A DNA stretch of 64,000 bases from Talaromyces rugulosus. Lineage: Eukaryota; Ascomycota; Eurotiomycetes; Eurotiales; Trichocomaceae. Both the position numbers and the translations under genes were made by a program. Of this stretch, positions 21,525-32,589 are shown piece by piece. The stretch covers positions 5,642,001 through 5,706,000 of the forward strand of contig NC_049563.1 in the NCBI RefSeq assembly GCF_013368755.1, read 5' to 3'. Below the pieces are notes generated by a model. That model had not been told where the DNA came from. It saw nothing but the letters and a program-made list of their open reading frames with translations, and ran no database searches. Within the stretch, counting starts at the first letter, position 1; every line of letters begins with the position of its first letter.

Positions 21525-23872
21525 TCATAGTTTTGATCCCTGGTCCCTTTTGATATGTCGTGAAATGCCTCTACTAATCCAGTCTGCGGTCGCCATGTTC
21601 GTAATCATAGGGTTTACGCCACTAGCCGTTGGAAATACAGACGCGTCAGCGACATACAACCCTTCCACGCCCCATACTTGGCCCTCTGGGTCGACCACAC
21701 TCTTGCGGGGAGAGACGCCCATTCGACACGACCCCATCTGATGCGCAACTGGGAAAGTCGTCCGAGCTGGATCTAATGGGCCGGCGCGAGACCGGGCTGC
21801 GGTATCGCGAATTTGTTTCAGCCAGGCTTGGAAAGCGGGATCGTTGATACCTTGGTCATCTGTCGAAGATAGCCCATCTGTTGAAGCTTCTTGAGAAGCT
21901 TCTTCTCGAATGAATGGCGGAACTTCAGGCGAAGTACAATGAATCTCCTTGGCCCCACAAATGTAGGATATCTTCGCAGAGGCAATAACACCTTCAAAAA
22001 TGTGTTTTCTATCGAATTTCGATGGTGTATAGTTGATTCGTAACCTTCCATCAGTGGAATCTGGGTAAGCACGACCTGTATCGCGATCTCGGGGAACGGA
22101 TATGAAACCAGCCATGTTTTGCACCTTTGTAGCGAGACGCTTGAATTCCACCGGCCCATCCCAAGGAAGGAGAGGGAGAATGAAGTGCGGAAGAAAGGCA
22201 CAGTTTTCAACCTTGACCCCATGCCCTTCTCCATCCAAGTTTTCGAATTCGGTGACCACTGAAGTTAAGATGCTCCCTTCCCACGGACGGGTGACGTGAT
22301 CAAAGACGGCGGCTACGATGGTGACTACGCCATTTAGCAAGGGTCTAACAGCACAAAACAAGATTGCAAGGGGAAAATACCTGGATGGAGATACAAGTGT
22401 CTTCCAATATGCGGATTCTTCAACCCACTTCGCATCAATAGCAACGGAGATTGCAACGTGCCACAGGATACCACCACCTTCTTAGCTTTGATCACAACCT
22501 TGCGTCTGGTTATAGGTTGTCCGCCAGTTCCCAGGTGCTCATCTCGTGATGTCCAAACGCCTTTGACTCCCGTTACACGGGTATTTGATCCACCGGCCTC
22601 AAACAGAAGTGACTTGACCCAGAACCCCTCAAGGAACGTTGCACCAGCGCGTGCCGCTGCCGGTAGCCATGAAACAGCTGGGCCCTGTTTCTCTGATGTT
22701 TCGCAGCCCATCGAGCAATAACCACAATAATGCTTCTTATGTCCGGTGTTTTGCGGGACAGGTTTCGCTGCGTACCCGAGTTTCCTAGCCCCTTCAAGAG
22801 TGACCCGATTGGCATGGTTATGGTCGATAAACTCCATTGATACGCCCATAAAGTCACAGACACGGTCCAATGAAGCCTGGAAGTTTCCAGACTCAAAAAG
22901 TGAGAGACCACGAGCAGCCCAGTCTTTTCGCACGTAAGCCGGCAGCTGTAACGACGCACTCCAGTTCACGGTACCGCCACCACCCCAGGTTTGACCTGTG
23001 GCAACCGCACAAGAACCATCGTCTGTCGAGACTGCACCACCGTTGGCAAAGAGATGGTGCCCGCCATCATCCATAGCCATGGGGAAATGCCTTGGCGAGA
23101 AATGGTAGCCTTGTTCAACCACAATGACATTGTGTCCCGCTTCAGCGAGATTTTTAGCGGTAACTCCCCCGCCGCAACCGCTTCCTATGACAACCACATC
23201 GGTCTCAAGAGTATGAGGCTCTATTGACTTGGTCCCTTGGTCCCCCGGGGGGATTTGGATGAATTCAAAAGGGAATCCGTCTCCAGCTGGTGGCGCGTAG
23301 CGCACTGGTACACGCGGGAAGCCTATGACTTTGGAAAATGACGGACTCAGTGTAACCCATGTTTTAGTGAATAGGGCAGAAAGTGATTTGTGAAGATTAC
23401 GTAGAGCTGGAAGGTACGACGTTCCCCAACCGCGGTAGATTGTGAGACGTGTTTCTAGAGGCTGCAATCTAAAAGGTGTGGGAGACCTCGTGAGAACAAG
23501 AGCAAAAGGAGGAATGTCGAGGGCGCTGAGTATAAACCGTATGCCACGAACTTGATCAGATGGAGTATATTTTCCAAGCAGAAGGGCGAGGCTTTCTTTG
23601 AATCCCGATACTGACGTCGCGCTTTCTTCTAGATACTGAACAGCCAAGTCGGCAGACACACCAGTCTCCACAATAGTCGATTGTATATCCTCTGCTGTTT
23701 TTGCAGCATCGACGTCGTCGAGAATGAAGTTTTGGCGCGCATTACCTGCACCTTTTGGCCTAACTGAAGGGATTATAGTGTCGGCAAGGCTGAGAAGAGT
23801 CTCCCACTGGGAGGGCGAGAGAACATCATTTTTCGGGAGAGCAGGTCGCGGAGGGTCGAGGATGGTGGTCAT
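21525..23872 (-). CDS. Long-chain fatty alcohol oxidase, GMC family, with PTS1
   Basis: Exon 22381-23872 and exon 21525-22312 (68 nt intron) give 759 residues. The N-terminal 200 residues are the extra region typical of membrane-associated long-chain alcohol oxidases. The FAD dinucleotide fold VVVIGSGCGGGVTAKNLAEAG starts near residue 226; GQTWGGGGTVNWSASLQ is the GMC N-domain signature; the C domain carries HQMGSCRMG and SGVNPMITNMATA with the catalytic His region. The last residues are GSKL, a canonical type 1 peroxisomal signal. The enzyme oxidises long-chain alcohols to aldehydes with release of hydrogen peroxide, in alkane and fatty-acid omega-oxidation or wax use; a peroxisomal site would put catalase nearby. 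No lesions seen. Confidence 0.93.
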
Positions 23873-25102
23873 TGTGCACGGTAAAAAGTTCTTAATTCAT
23901 GACCACCTCAAGTAAATTGCCTTAAAAAACATTAAAAGAAATTCGGGGAGGGGATCCTTCTTTGTTTTTTTTAGACACGTATAATTTTGCTGCCAAACCG
24001 AGGTTGAACCCCGCAAATCCTAGGGGCGGGATAACACCCAATCGGATCAACAACATATCCATATCTGCATGAATAAAATCCTTTGTAGTAAGATGGTGTA
24101 GGAGTGATATCTATAGGCGACTTTTTATTCAAAACCTTGCACGTATATATTACTGACCAAGAAATGTGTCACTAGCCGTTGTACTTGTCTTGAACCATTT
24201 AGTGTCATATTTGGTTTGACTTGAATATCGTAGATGCCTCAAGTGCTCAAGGTCTTATAACTTGTGGTGTATGTAGTTTTATTGTCTAAATAAATGGTCA
24301 TGATGTTTTCCTCGTGATTTTTTGTAGTTTTCAGTCAGTTTCAATGTTTTTTTTTTTCCAACTTTGGTTAACTTGTTGCGCAACCTAGGATACATGGGTC
24401 TGTTCTGTATGCCATTTTAGATGTGAAAGCAACATGGCTGAAATTGGAAAATCGGCCGAACCAACTTAGATCTAATCCTACAAATGATCGTTTGTAAAAC
24501 GACTGGTATAAAGGTCGCAAATAAAAATCATGTTCGCATGCCTCGGGTGGTCCTAGCCCTAGTCGGGTTCTACACAGAAAGCCAACGACCAGTATGTTCC
24601 TAATTTTTTTTTTAAAAAAATATAGACGAACTTCAAATGGTGACAGATGTCATTTAGACGAGAAACTGTCTCCCTATAGAAAGAAATTATTGGGTCGACC
24701 TTTCTGTATTCTCACCTTGTTTATTTGTTTTAGTGTTTCCTTTGCTCTTACTTTAGCGACATGTACAACGTGGCGAACACTGCGGTTTCGTTAAAAAAAG
24801 GTTCAAAGTTTGACGTTGATATGCTGTAGGTAATTACTGTGATGTTTAATAACAATGTACACTGTATAATCGAGACGATAAAAGGACAACGAGACGGGGG
24901 CCCTCGTAACGCGGGCATCTCCACTTGCTAGCAAAGGCGGGGGAAATCTTGAAATACAGGCCAGCGACTGTCGAAAGGAAATAATATCATCGTTCACTTT
25001 TGCATTGTCTCCTCGTTATTTTACTTCTGACCTGGTTTTTTTTCCTTCTCTCGCATTTGTCTACCACTCTCCATCGCTCTTCCCGCTTCCTCTCGTTTGA
25101 TT
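23873..25102. other. 1.2 kb divergent intergenic region
   Basis: AT-rich sequence between the alcohol oxidase and the SDR gene, with T and A homopolymers (near 24351 and 24604). The last 80 bp are CT-rich, a likely leader of the SDR gene. Confidence 0.6.
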
Positions 25103-26007
25103 ATGGCTCTCCCGGCTTGGGGCATACTTAAAGGCAAAACAGCAGCCATCACAGGTGGCACCACTGGCATTGGCCGTGCTATTGCTCTTGAATATATTCG
25201 TCAGGGATGCAATGTCGCGATTAACCATCTCGGTCTACAAAAAGACGAGTCGCTCCGTCACAGCTTGCTTCAAGAAGTGGAATCCCTACAGAAGCAGGGG
25301 AAGGGAGCAGGCAGTGTGCTAGAAATTGCCGGCGATGTCACTGTCCCAGAAACAAGTGACTCATTGATTCAAGAGGCGGTGCGACGCTGGGGGAAATTGG
25401 ATATTTTTGTGGCCAATGCGGGTGTTTTCAAACAGGCCGAATTCCTAAAGTACGGTTGATCCAACCCAATTTCACTTGATTGCTTGCAAGGAGAAGGGGC
25501 GAAGCAAGAGGTAATTTTGGACTAGGAGCTAAAAGAAAGTCTAGGATTGAACCAGCGTTGCTCGGCCACAGCCTCGATGTCAATGTGAAAGGCACCTTTT
25601 ATTCGTGCCAAGCTGCAGCTCGCCAAATGGTCAAACAGGGCCATGGAGGTTCCATTATCGGAGTATCCTCAGTTAGTGCCTTAGTCGGAGGCGGCCTTCA
25701 AACACACTACACGCCAACCAAAGCAGCAGTTCTTTCACTTATGCAATCAATGGCCATATCACTAGGGAAGGACAAGATTCGTTGCAACGCGTTGCTTCCA
25801 GGGACAATCAACACCCAGCTCGCAGACCATGATATGAAAAATCCAACAAAAAAGGCATATCTGGAAGCAAGGGTTCCCCTGGGCCGTATTGGAAGACCAG
25901 AAGATATGGCAGGACCAGCAATCTTCTTGGCCTCTGAAGAAATGAGCCCATATGTGAATGGAGCACCACTCTTGTCAGACGGTGGGATGTTTAGTAATTT
26001 ACAGTGA
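25103..26007 (+). CDS. Short-chain dehydrogenase/reductase (classical SDR)
   Basis: Exon 25103-25449 and exon 25545-26007 (95 nt intron) give 269 residues; the splice rebuilds AEFLKIEPALLGHSLDVNVKG. The cofactor motif TGGTTGIG is at 17-24, NAG (VANAGVF) follows, the catalytic Ser is in GVSSVSA and Tyr/Lys in YTPTK. The C-terminal IGRPEDMAGPAIFLASE and SDGGM are typical of sugar- and glucose-dehydrogenase-like SDRs. The family oxidises hydroxyls with NAD(P). Next to an aldolase, a lactonase-like protein and a Zn2Cys6 regulator, a sugar 1-dehydrogenase or sugar-acid dehydrogenase role is plausible, but this is inferred from context. Homologues are annotated with L-rhamnose/fucose or other polyol activities, so the substrate is open. 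Confidence 0.9.
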
Positions 26008-26224
26008 AAATGTGTACCTAGAGCTCGTAATACTTAAGAGATAGTAACCGTTGACATTGAATTTCTTCTATTTTCCAGAACTTTCTACTTCCATCTGCCG
26101 AAATTTCTATGGGATCCGGTAGTCCTGGAATACGGCACACTACGCTTGCTCGTTCCTCTTGAAAAGGGGAAAAAATACTAGGCTCATTTTCACCTGATTG
26201 GATTTGTCTTAAGACCCGACTACA

Positions 26225-27146
26225 CTATGCTTTACCTGACGACCCGCAAATTTCCATCCATTTCATAGTCAACTGGGTGACCTTCTCGATGCCTTCTTCA
26301 ATGAGTTGGGTATGGCCCATCTTGCCTACATTTGCATTCAAATGTTCGTAATAGTCATCCAATACCAACCGGTTGACGTTAATCTTGGTAACACCAGCTG
26401 CCACACAGCGTTTCATCAAGTCCGGCGCAAATCCGTTTGTGCCGTGAAGCACGAGACGCACTCTATTATCGGCTAGGATACGGATTTGAGAGAACCTAAT
26501 CGAGACAGAAGATTAAGCTACACGTATCTGATTAAATAGGTGAGAAGAGGATACGGTACCTGCCAAAGTCCAACCTAGGCCCCGAGGGCCCGTATTCTCC
26601 GTGTACATTGCCAAATGCTGGAGCCAGAGAGTCGACTCCTGTCGCTACAAACTCTTCTATTTCTTCGGGAGTTGTCATACAGGCTTCAAGCCCCGCAGTG
26701 TCCATGACTCCGTCTTCTCCACCTTCGATGCGACCTGGTTCGGCTTCTGTTGCTTTGTGTCTCTGGTTGCAGTACTCGACAAGCTCGGCTGTCTTTTTCA
26801 GGTTTATTTCCTTGTCATAGTGAGACATATCAACCATGATACTATCAAAAGGTAGCTCTGCCGCCCGCTTGATGATGTCTTCGGACTGTGCATGGTCGAG
26901 GTGAATGGAAATCGGCACTCCGGCGGTTTTGGCAGCGTCGGCGGCGGTGCGTACAAGCAGCCCATCGTAAACCTCTATTGCCCACGGGAAAAATTGAATG
27001 ATGAGGGGGGATCGAACATTCTTGGCCGCTTTTACAAGTCCAAATATTTGTTCAACATTATAAGCAATTGCTGCGATGACACCGTATTGGCCAGCCTCGG
27101 CGTCGCGGAGGATGCGGTTGTGCGTGTTGATATCTTTCCAAGACAT
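26225..27146 (-). CDS. Class II ketose-bisphosphate aldolase family protein (KbaY/GatY/Fba-like)
   Basis: Exon 26560-27146 and exon 26225-26495 (64 nt intron) give 285 residues, the usual length of KbaY/GatY/Fba class II aldolases. The metal and catalytic motif HLDHAQ is at 82-87 (Asp84 and Zn ligand), IEGGEDG is the Gly/Asp loop, AFGNVHGEYG carries a second zinc His, and RLVLHGTNGF carries the third His. TKINVNR is the phosphate loop region (normally K(I)N(V/I)(N/D)T). The enzyme would cleave a ketose (bis)phosphate or related ketose to dihydroxyacetone phosphate or pyruvate-like plus an aldehyde. It is divergently transcribed from the lactonase-like gene (270 bp apart), so probably co-regulated. 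The substrate is unknown; central glycolytic FBA is longer (about 360 aa), so this is not the housekeeping enzyme. Confidence 0.88.
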
Positions 27147-27416
27147 TATTGCTATTTCTAGACGGCAAATAAAAGAAAATAAACAAAACAAAAGGAAAAG
27201 AAAATAAAAGCCGACGGTCTCTTTTCTAACAATGATAGCCAAATTAGTGCAGTTGCGATCATTAATAAGTCCGTTAGTGGAATGTATGGCGGGTAGAGCT
27301 GCTCGAGACGAGGCGCAGTTGCACCGGCTCGAGGGCTCATCCACGTGTTATTACTATTTGACCGCATCAGAATCAACACCAGTGCGAGTATAGATGTTAT
27401 TACTGCGGCGGAAATA
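27147..27416. promoter_or_regulatory. Divergent promoter shared by aldolase and lactonase genes
   Basis: 270 bp between two start codons. Contains two GCTCGAG boxes (27301-27307 and 27327-27333, 26 bp apart), an E-box CACGTG (27342-27347) and several CGG triplets, the half-site read by Zn2Cys6 factors such as the one encoded at 28631-30891. Binding is inferred. Confidence 0.5.
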
Positions 27417-28495
27417 ATGACGGTTTCGAGTTCTTTTCTTTCTCACAATGAAGCGTTCGATCGAGTCATTGGCGCCAATCCGACTCTAGAGCTTATCGCC
27501 GAAAATGAAGCCTACCCTTTTGCTCACGAGGCGGGAGTCTACGTACCTTTGTCCAACACGTGGTTCATCACGAGTAATCGATTTACTAATTCAGAAACAG
27601 GTCAGCAAGAAAGTCATAATAACAAGAGTGTTGTTGGACGGTGTCGACAGGGCGGGTACGGCAACATGCGAGGAGATAAACACCACTCCAACCGCGATCC
27701 TATGGCCATTGGCGGGATAAATTATCGAGGAGGCATTCTCATCTGTGCCCAGGGTTCCATGAATTCACCCAGTAGTCTATACCATATGTCTTCCCAGCCA
27801 CCGTATTCGACAACCCTGATGAAAAGTGACTTTTACGGGCGTTCTTTCAATTCAGTCAATAATGTTGTCATCCATAGTGACGGTAGTATCTGGTTTACTG
27901 ACCCGATATATGGGTTTGAACAAGGGTATCGACCAGCCTCAAGATTACCGAATCAGATATACCGATTTAACCCGGCGGATGGCAGCATTCGGGCCACGGC
28001 AGACGGCTTCGGCAGGCCAAATTTCTCCCCAGATGAAAAACAGATACACGTCACAGATACAGACTGGATACATGGAGACGGGACTACAAATAATACGCGA
28101 GCTTCCTCTATGTACGTTCTTTATCCCAATAATTGGGTTGCTTATTTGTCTTTTCTCCCCACCGGACTAATTTTGTCACATTTAGTTACGCTTTCGAAGT
28201 AACGGTCTATCACAATCAGCCATTCCTAACAGGCCGCCGTCTTTTCGCCATGGCTGACACCACAATCCCCGATGGTATCAAATGTGATCCAGCGGGAAAC
28301 GTTTATAGCGGTTGTGGCGATGGTGTCAATGTCTGGTCACCAGGTGGTGTACTTCTATGTCGGATCTTGGTCGAAGGAGGAGTTGCCAACTTCTGCTGGG
28401 GAAGAGATGGAGAGATGTTTTTGATGAATGAACATCGACTTTATAGAGCGAAGTTGACTGGAGAAGACACAAAAGGCGCTGTTATTGGGGTTTGA
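27417..28495 (+). CDS. SMP-30/gluconolactonase-like protein with a compensated frameshift
   Basis: Exon 27417-28111 and exon 28186-28495 (74 nt intron, GTACGT..TTTAG) give 334 residues of the six-bladed SMP-30/gluconolactonase fold: AHEAGVYVP near the start, GGINYRGGILICAQGS, NNVVIHSDGSIWFTDPIYG (metal Asn/Asp) and GIKCDPAGNVYSGCGDGVNVWSP. The family hydrolyses sugar lactones using a divalent metal. Between about 27609 and 27699 the frame in use is unlike the family, while the +1 frame encodes a family-like stretch (KVIITRVLLDG ... CEEINTTP); see finding. Its partner is the divergent aldolase. The N-terminal ATG lies 72 nt inside a longer open frame and was chosen because family similarity starts just after it. 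Confidence 0.85.
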
Positions 28496-28630
28496 ATGAC
28501 GGACTTGTTAAATAATAAATGACCTCTCACGAGCTCAGATTAGTTGGAAGTAGTCCCCATACGACTATTGTTGAGTATCATAACGTCATAAAGCGTTGTA
28601 GATTTCAAATATTAGTTTCATTATAATATC

Positions 28631-30891
28631 TTAAAATGGCGATCCCATGCCCACCTGTCCTAGAGGTCTTGGTGTTTCGTACCGCATCCAGAGCTGTTTC
28701 AATTCGTCGCCTAAGGGATTCACAGGCCATCCGGTTTGCTGCCGGCGCGAATCCAGCATTTCTAAAACGCACTCTCTAGCCCGTGCCTCTGAAACGAAGA
28801 TACCCGCTGAGGCAAGATTGTTAGTTAGTGCGACTCAAGAAGCAGCAACGGTGATACATACCTATAAATAAACATTGGGAGGACATCAAATTGGATGCCT
28901 CATCTTTCTGCGTCATTGCAATGCCACATATAATTTCTGCGCATTGTTTAATTGTCGATTGTCGCTGGGCATACTCATCAAAACCCCCAATACAAGGTTC
29001 GTGAGCAGATAAAAGAATGCGGGCCGCACAATGCAGCTGTACAGCAACACCTAGGAACAAGTCAGCGTATTCATAGTTTAGTGGGGTGAGGACCCAAAAG
29101 AGAACTAAACATACCAAAGGCAGGCGTACGAATCCAGATAGAGCGGAATACCGCAGAAGAATCATGGGTCATGGCGGGGAGGGGATAAAACTCAATTGTC
29201 AAATGGCTTCGCCATTCATCTAACATGTCGCGGAGCTGATTTGCTCGGTCCAGTCTAGCATGGATATTAATCCCTGTAATCGATGATTCCTCTTGAGAAC
29301 AATAATTAATGACTTTGGCAGTAATGTATACAGACCGAGAGGCAAGCTCATATGGAGTCAGAGATTCATACGACTTCTTGGGTGTCCAAAAAGTAAGCGT
29401 CCTACGTTTCTCTCGAAATGCAGCCCAGAAATCCTGACAGAGCCAGGCCCACCAGACTGCGCACTTGAGTCCTTCCGATTCACCTTGAATTACCTGAGAT
29501 CTTTGGATAAGGAATACACCCTCCAGGTGGCGTTCCCAGTCTGTAGGGGAGTCACTGAGCATTTCATACGTTGAAATTATGAGGGTCGTGGCAAGTAACT
29601 CTAGACTGATCTTGTAGCTGGAGTACTGCATTGCTTTCTGAACATAGTGGAGGGTTTGATAGTAATATTGAAGCGATATTTCGCGATAGGGCAACTCGTC
29701 ACCGGCCAGATTCGGATTTAAAGACAGATGACGACAAGAAAGAGCCAGAATCGCATTCAACAACCCGGCATTGCGCATCTTTGCACGTGTAATTCTCAGC
29801 TTTGAATATGGTGAAAAGGAAAACGGTTATAACGGTGACCTTACAGCTAAGTGTGGCACAAACGTGGAGAATTTACTTGTCGGGTCAAAAAGGTCAATCT
29901 AGACGTAAAATTGTAAGAATGTCGCATGTGGAACTGGAATAAGTAGGAACATACCCATTGGCTTACTCGGCGAACAAAATTCTCGAAAAAAAAGAACTCT
30001 TTTGGGAGAAGCTGTATCTGCCTTGGGGCTTTCCATAGCTGCTCTTCATAGGAATTGCTGGCAACCGGGGTGAGTCCAGGAGGACTGGTATCAGAGCGCG
30101 TGGTTCCATCGTCATCCGGGCGCTGGCCATCGACAATCCGAGTGGCACGTTCCAACGGGGTGGTTTGAGCTGAGTCAGCTTGTTCTGTGCGGTCTAGGAA
30201 TGACCAGTCGTGTTCAAGCCCAGGAATTGTAGCAGCCTGCGGGCTCTCTCGGACGGCATCGTGGGCGAGGAGATCAAACCACCGCACTGTCGCCGCATTT
30301 ATCGTGGGTCCCGGCGAGGTCACGGAGCCAGCACTCATCGAATGAGAAGTATTTTGTGTAGATTGGTGGTGGCTAGCAGCTACAATAGCGGCCAGGTGCT
30401 CCAGTGGTTGCATTCCCAACGTGCTTGCATTTTCACGGTTATCTTCGTTCCACGGCGGGACAGCCATAGTCTCAGCGTGCTGCTCTTTTTGCGGTTGTTC
30501 GTGAGGCGTTGTCCAAGGCGAGAAGGCCGCACCGTCGTTCAACTCTGAGAACGGCTGTGCATCAGATATCCCCTGCGAGACATCGGCAGCGCCAGCCTCA
30601 AAGAGATCATGAGGGCTTTTCGTCGCCACGGACTCGCAGGACGAGGGGCGATGGGTTTGTTGTACATAGGAGCACGATCGGTTGATTTTCTTACATGGTC
30701 CGCAGACCGGCTTTACTTCGTCGCATTTCAGATGTCGCTTGCGGCAAATCGAACTGAGCAGCTTTGGTTAACACGGCCATCACCAGCGGTACTAGTACAT
30801 ACCATCCAGTCGTCGTTCGCAGGCCGCGGCCGCGCGACTTTCGATTCCGCGACAATCTCACGGGAGAAGAATCATCGTTGTTGCTCGCCAT
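28631..30891 (-). CDS. Zn2Cys6 transcription factor with fungal-specific TF domain
   Basis: Six exons: 30803-30891, 29955-30753, 29845-29898, 29115-29778, 28862-29050, 28631-28806, giving 656 residues. The first intron splits the codon for the first zinc Cys; after splicing the cluster is C30-SI-C-RKRHLK-C-DEVKPV-C-GP-C-KKINRS-C57. The 54 nt exon encodes IDLFDPTSKFSTFVPHLA, followed by MRNAGLLNAILALSCRHLS, the start of the fungal-specific regulatory region. Introns are 49-66 nt with good signals. The protein ends ...GQVGMGSPF. It is a likely pathway-specific activator of the adjacent SDR, aldolase and lactonase genes, and it lies tail to tail with the lactonase gene. Targets are inferred from position only. 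Confidence 0.9.
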
Positions 30892-32589
30892 CCTGGGCAA
30901 ACGAGGCGGCGAGATGCAGGACGCAGTATAGAGCCGGCAGGGTCGTGACGGGGGCAACCCTAACCACGCTAACTCCCCCGCAATGACGGGGAATGCTCCG
31001 CCCCTCGGCACGACGGCCCGGCGCAAGTGCCGAGCCACGTGATCCTGCTGCCTGAGGCACCCAGATGTAGTCACATGATCTCGGAGAAAAAGCGGATCGT
31101 GCCGTTTCTTTCTCCGAGTCTCTTTTCCGTCGCTAATAATAATAACAACAACACTATGTCCGTAGAGCTCAAGAAATGGCCCCCTTTGCTCATATGAGCG
31201 ATCCTTCAAGTTGGCGTGACCTGTGTACACACCATGCCCGAACCGATAGCCCCAGGATTGCTGACAGCAGAACCGAAAGCCCAGGATATCGGCTCCCACA
31301 GCCGAACAAGCCAGAGTGTTGGATAGGGTGATGACTCCCTCGCTTATCATCTGTATTCAAATCAGTTCTTCCACATTTACTGCCTCAGTGACAGGCAATG
31401 CTATCTGTTAACACCTTATGGAGTACGCTTATTCCGCATTGTTATGATAGTAGGGCTTGATTTTTTTATGCTATTGAACCCCGACCATTCAACAAAGCGA
31501 CGGTGCTGCGCGTGCCCGCCACTTGAGAAGATGACACAAGGCCCAGGTTCTTCGGCATCATTTAGTGAGAAATATATTCACCGGTCATCACGGGTTATAA
31601 ATTATAATACGTATAACTAAATGACAGGCCATGCCACAAGCCCACGCTACAATCCTCTTCCTGACATCTTACCGCTTGGACGGATAGCTCTACAGCCTCG
31701 ACTAGTCCCGAAAAGTGACCACGTCGCGTCCAGAGGCGTTGACTATGTAATCTCATTGGATGGTCATGGCTGGTTTTAGTAGTCAGCTTACGGAGTAATT
31801 CTTGTAACCATCGACAATTAGTGACGCTTATAGGCTAACAGTCAAACACTAGCTTCGTCATATCACAAATTATTGCCCGAGAAGTGACATTATTTAGCCT
31901 CAACCGAACTTACGGAGTACTTCATGTGTGATTCTACAGGAAAAGATACACAGTATTAATATGATTAAGCACACCCTTGACGTGAGATTTTTTACTTGGA
32001 CTATGACTAACTTAATATCAACTAGTATAGTTAAAACCTTGGGCCTTATAGAATGAAATATGGCACTACGATAGCTATCAATATATATGTAAATCTTGTT
32101 GGTCTTTATACAAAGTTATCAACATCAATTGATGGTTAATTCGTATATTTTTGCCCAAATTGGGTTTGTCACGTAGTAGGGAATTCCAACAGTTAAAAAC
32201 GCACGTACCATGTGAATACTTTAAAATTTACGATCATCCCCTTGAAAGTCCGGTAAACGCCTTGCTACCCAAGAAAGGTCGCACTGTAACACTGGACTAA
32301 TAGCCCTCGATCATATTCCAGGAGGGTCGTCGTATATTATTGAGAGAAACATATGAGTCGCCTTTGGGTCTTTGGCATATCTGATGTAACAATCAGCAAA
32401 GCATCGTCAGCCATATTATTCTGGTGATAAACGATAGCAAGACAGCAGGGGATCACTCTAGATTTCCACCTTAAAACCCACGATATGGCTCTTCTGCTTC
32501 AAAGGCCATCTAAACCTGTTGAAGAATCTAAAGTGTTCACAGGCGTGCCTGTTCATTTGCTAGATTCCCAAAACCACACCTAATCAGCC
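30892..32589. other. 1.7 kb divergent intergenic region
   Basis: Starts GC-rich beside the transcription factor, then AT-rich. Contains TTTAGCC (31893-31899), the reverse of the XlnR-type box GGCTAAA, about 690 bp before the abfB start. No gene supported. Confidence 0.55.
31893..31899 (-). promoter_or_regulatory. XlnR-type box (GGCTAAA on the minus strand)
   Basis: Matches the Aspergillus XlnR consensus and lies upstream of a GH54 arabinofuranosidase. A 7-mer is expected by chance every 16 kb, so this is weak on its own. Confidence 0.3.
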
